This document shows, one piece after another, positions 40,400 to 41,110 of a DNA stretch of 41,110 nucleotides (its first letter is position 1; every line of letters starts with the position of its first letter). The notes beneath the pieces were generated by a model, which was not told where the DNA came from, made no database searches, and saw only the letters and a list, made by a program, of their open reading frames with translations. Location of the stretch: positions 1 to 41,110 of the forward strand of contig JABIRL010000151.1 in assembly GCA_018667855.1 (NCBI GenBank), in the 5' to 3' direction. This DNA is from Rhodospirillaceae bacterium (GTDB lineage: Bacteria > Pseudomonadota > Alphaproteobacteria > GCA-2731375). A program made the position numbers and the translations under genes.

Positions 40400-41110
40400 C
40401 TAGCTACAGCCGGATGTGCCCCCACAAGTATCGCATTTCATGCATGTACCGTTGCGCAGCAGGGTGAAATTGCCGCATTCGCCGCAAGCATCACCCTCAT
40501 AACCTTTCATCCGCGCCTCGCGAATGCGATCCAGCCGTTCATCCACTTCGTCCTGAACGGCCGGGGCCACCGATACCGCCGCCGCGGCTGACTTTCCGTT
40601 GCCGCTGGCCGCGAGACCATTGCCGGTGCTATTGCCGTTGGCGGCACTGCCGTTACCGCCGCCACCGCCATTATTGCCGCCTGTCAAGACCAACAGCGAG
40701 CGGCCCCGGACATAGCCGTGGGAGGCAACGCTGTGAACGGCCGCCAGGCCTTCCTGCCGGACATCATCCTCGGCCTCTTCCGCGGATAGTCCCGCGCCCA
40801 GGGTATCGGGACGCAGATCTTCCGGATCAACATGGGCCAATTCGTTACGGCCAAGATAGGAAACCGCCAATTCGCGGAACAGATAGTCCAGCACGGATGT
40901 GGACATCTTGATCACATCATTGCCTTCAACGATGCCGTTGGGCTCAAATCGGGTAAAGGTGAAGGCATCGACATAATTTTCTAGAGGCACGCCATGCTGC
41001 AGCCCCAACGAGATGGCGATGGCGAAGCTATCCATCAGACTGCGGAAGGCCGAGCCTTCCTTGTGCATGTCGATGAATATTTCACCAAGCGAGCCGTCTT
41101 CGTATTCGCC
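40400..41110 (-). CDS. nrdJ: Adenosylcobalamin-dependent ribonucleotide reductase, C-terminal part (5' end outside window)
   Basis: The last 237 codons of a class II reductase are present and open to the window edge. [27 protein letters not shown] and [20 protein letters not shown] are the conserved C-terminal part of the catalytic domain. A low-complexity linker of Gly, Asn, Ser and Ala (about 40 residues) follows. The end is a zinc ribbon of Cys pairs, [18 protein letters not shown] then CDTC. B12-dependent conversion of ribonucleotides to deoxyribonucleotides is expected. The missing part (active-site cysteines, B12 site) lies beyond the edge. Confidence 0.93.
   Translation of the reverse strand, partial: GEYEDGSLGEIFIDMHKEGSAFRSLMDSFAIAISLGLQHGVPLENYVDAFTFTRFEPNGIVEGNDVIKMSTSVLDYLFRELAVSYLGRNELAHVDPEDLRPDTLGAGLSAEEAEDDVRQEGLAAVHSVASHGYVRGRSLLVLTGGNNGGGGGNGSAANGNSTGNGLAASGNGKSAAAAVSVAPAVQDEVDERLDRIREARMKGYEGDACGECGNFTLLRNGTCMKCDTCGGTSGCS

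Overview
The window looks like chromosomal DNA of an alphaproteobacterium, probably Rhodospirillales or a relative. This is inferred from gene content and order, not from a marker-gene comparison. Supporting points are HdaA, DUF2066 / CDP-alcohol transferase / AI-2E / hdaA beside divergent purM-purN, ppk-ppx followed by rnd and aspS, a B12-dependent ribonucleotide reductase with a C-terminal zinc ribbon, and TTAACC motifs resembling CtrA half-sites. GC content is moderately high, and genes are dense with many 1-4 base ATGA/TGATG overlaps. I saw no tRNA, rRNA, CRISPR array, transposase or integrase.

Left part (1-4228): a truncated FMN/Fe-S old-yellow-enzyme-type oxidoreductase and a 919-residue beta-propeller-repeat protein resembling the caulobacterial flagellin-regulatory protein FlaEY, both on the minus strand. 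A 284-base divergent promoter region with a cluster of TTAACC motifs and a clean inverted repeat follows.

Carbohydrate cluster (4229-15812, plus strand): operon A encodes a cytidylyltransferase-PfkB kinase fusion in the opposite domain order to HldE, a GmhA-like SIS isomerase and an NAD-dependent epimerase. A minus-strand cyclic-nucleotide-binding/EAL phosphodiesterase gene sits between the two operons. Operon B encodes a HAD phosphatase, an APH-fold kinase, a split transketolase, a 2OG-Fe(II) oxygenase, a small LIC12192-type 'sporadic carbohydrate cluster' protein, two SAM methyltransferases and an RmlD-like reductase. Together they read as a pathway that builds, activates and decorates an unusual sugar, plausibly heptose-related or chain-extended, for a surface glycan or flagellin. 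The product is unknown. This is the best candidate for an undescribed system.

Middle (15802-25768): an ectoine-hydrolase-like gene (doeA) without its usual partners, an ABC-F ATPase, ndk, a PhyH-type dioxygenase, and a minus-strand run purM-purN-DUF3750-DsbA-like isomerase-FAH hydrolase-DUF3137. purM appears to lack a normal start codon at the conserved N-terminus.

Right part (25769-41110): the tightly coupled DUF2066-pgsA-like-AI-2E-hdaA operon, an atypical SDR, DUF2147, ppk1-ppx, a second atypical SDR, a VOC protein, rnd, aspS, a GNAT-like acyltransferase fused to a cyclic-nucleotide-binding domain, and the truncated 3' end of nrdJ with a strong terminator. Two separate genes couple cyclic-nucleotide-binding domains to effector enzymes (EAL and acyltransferase).
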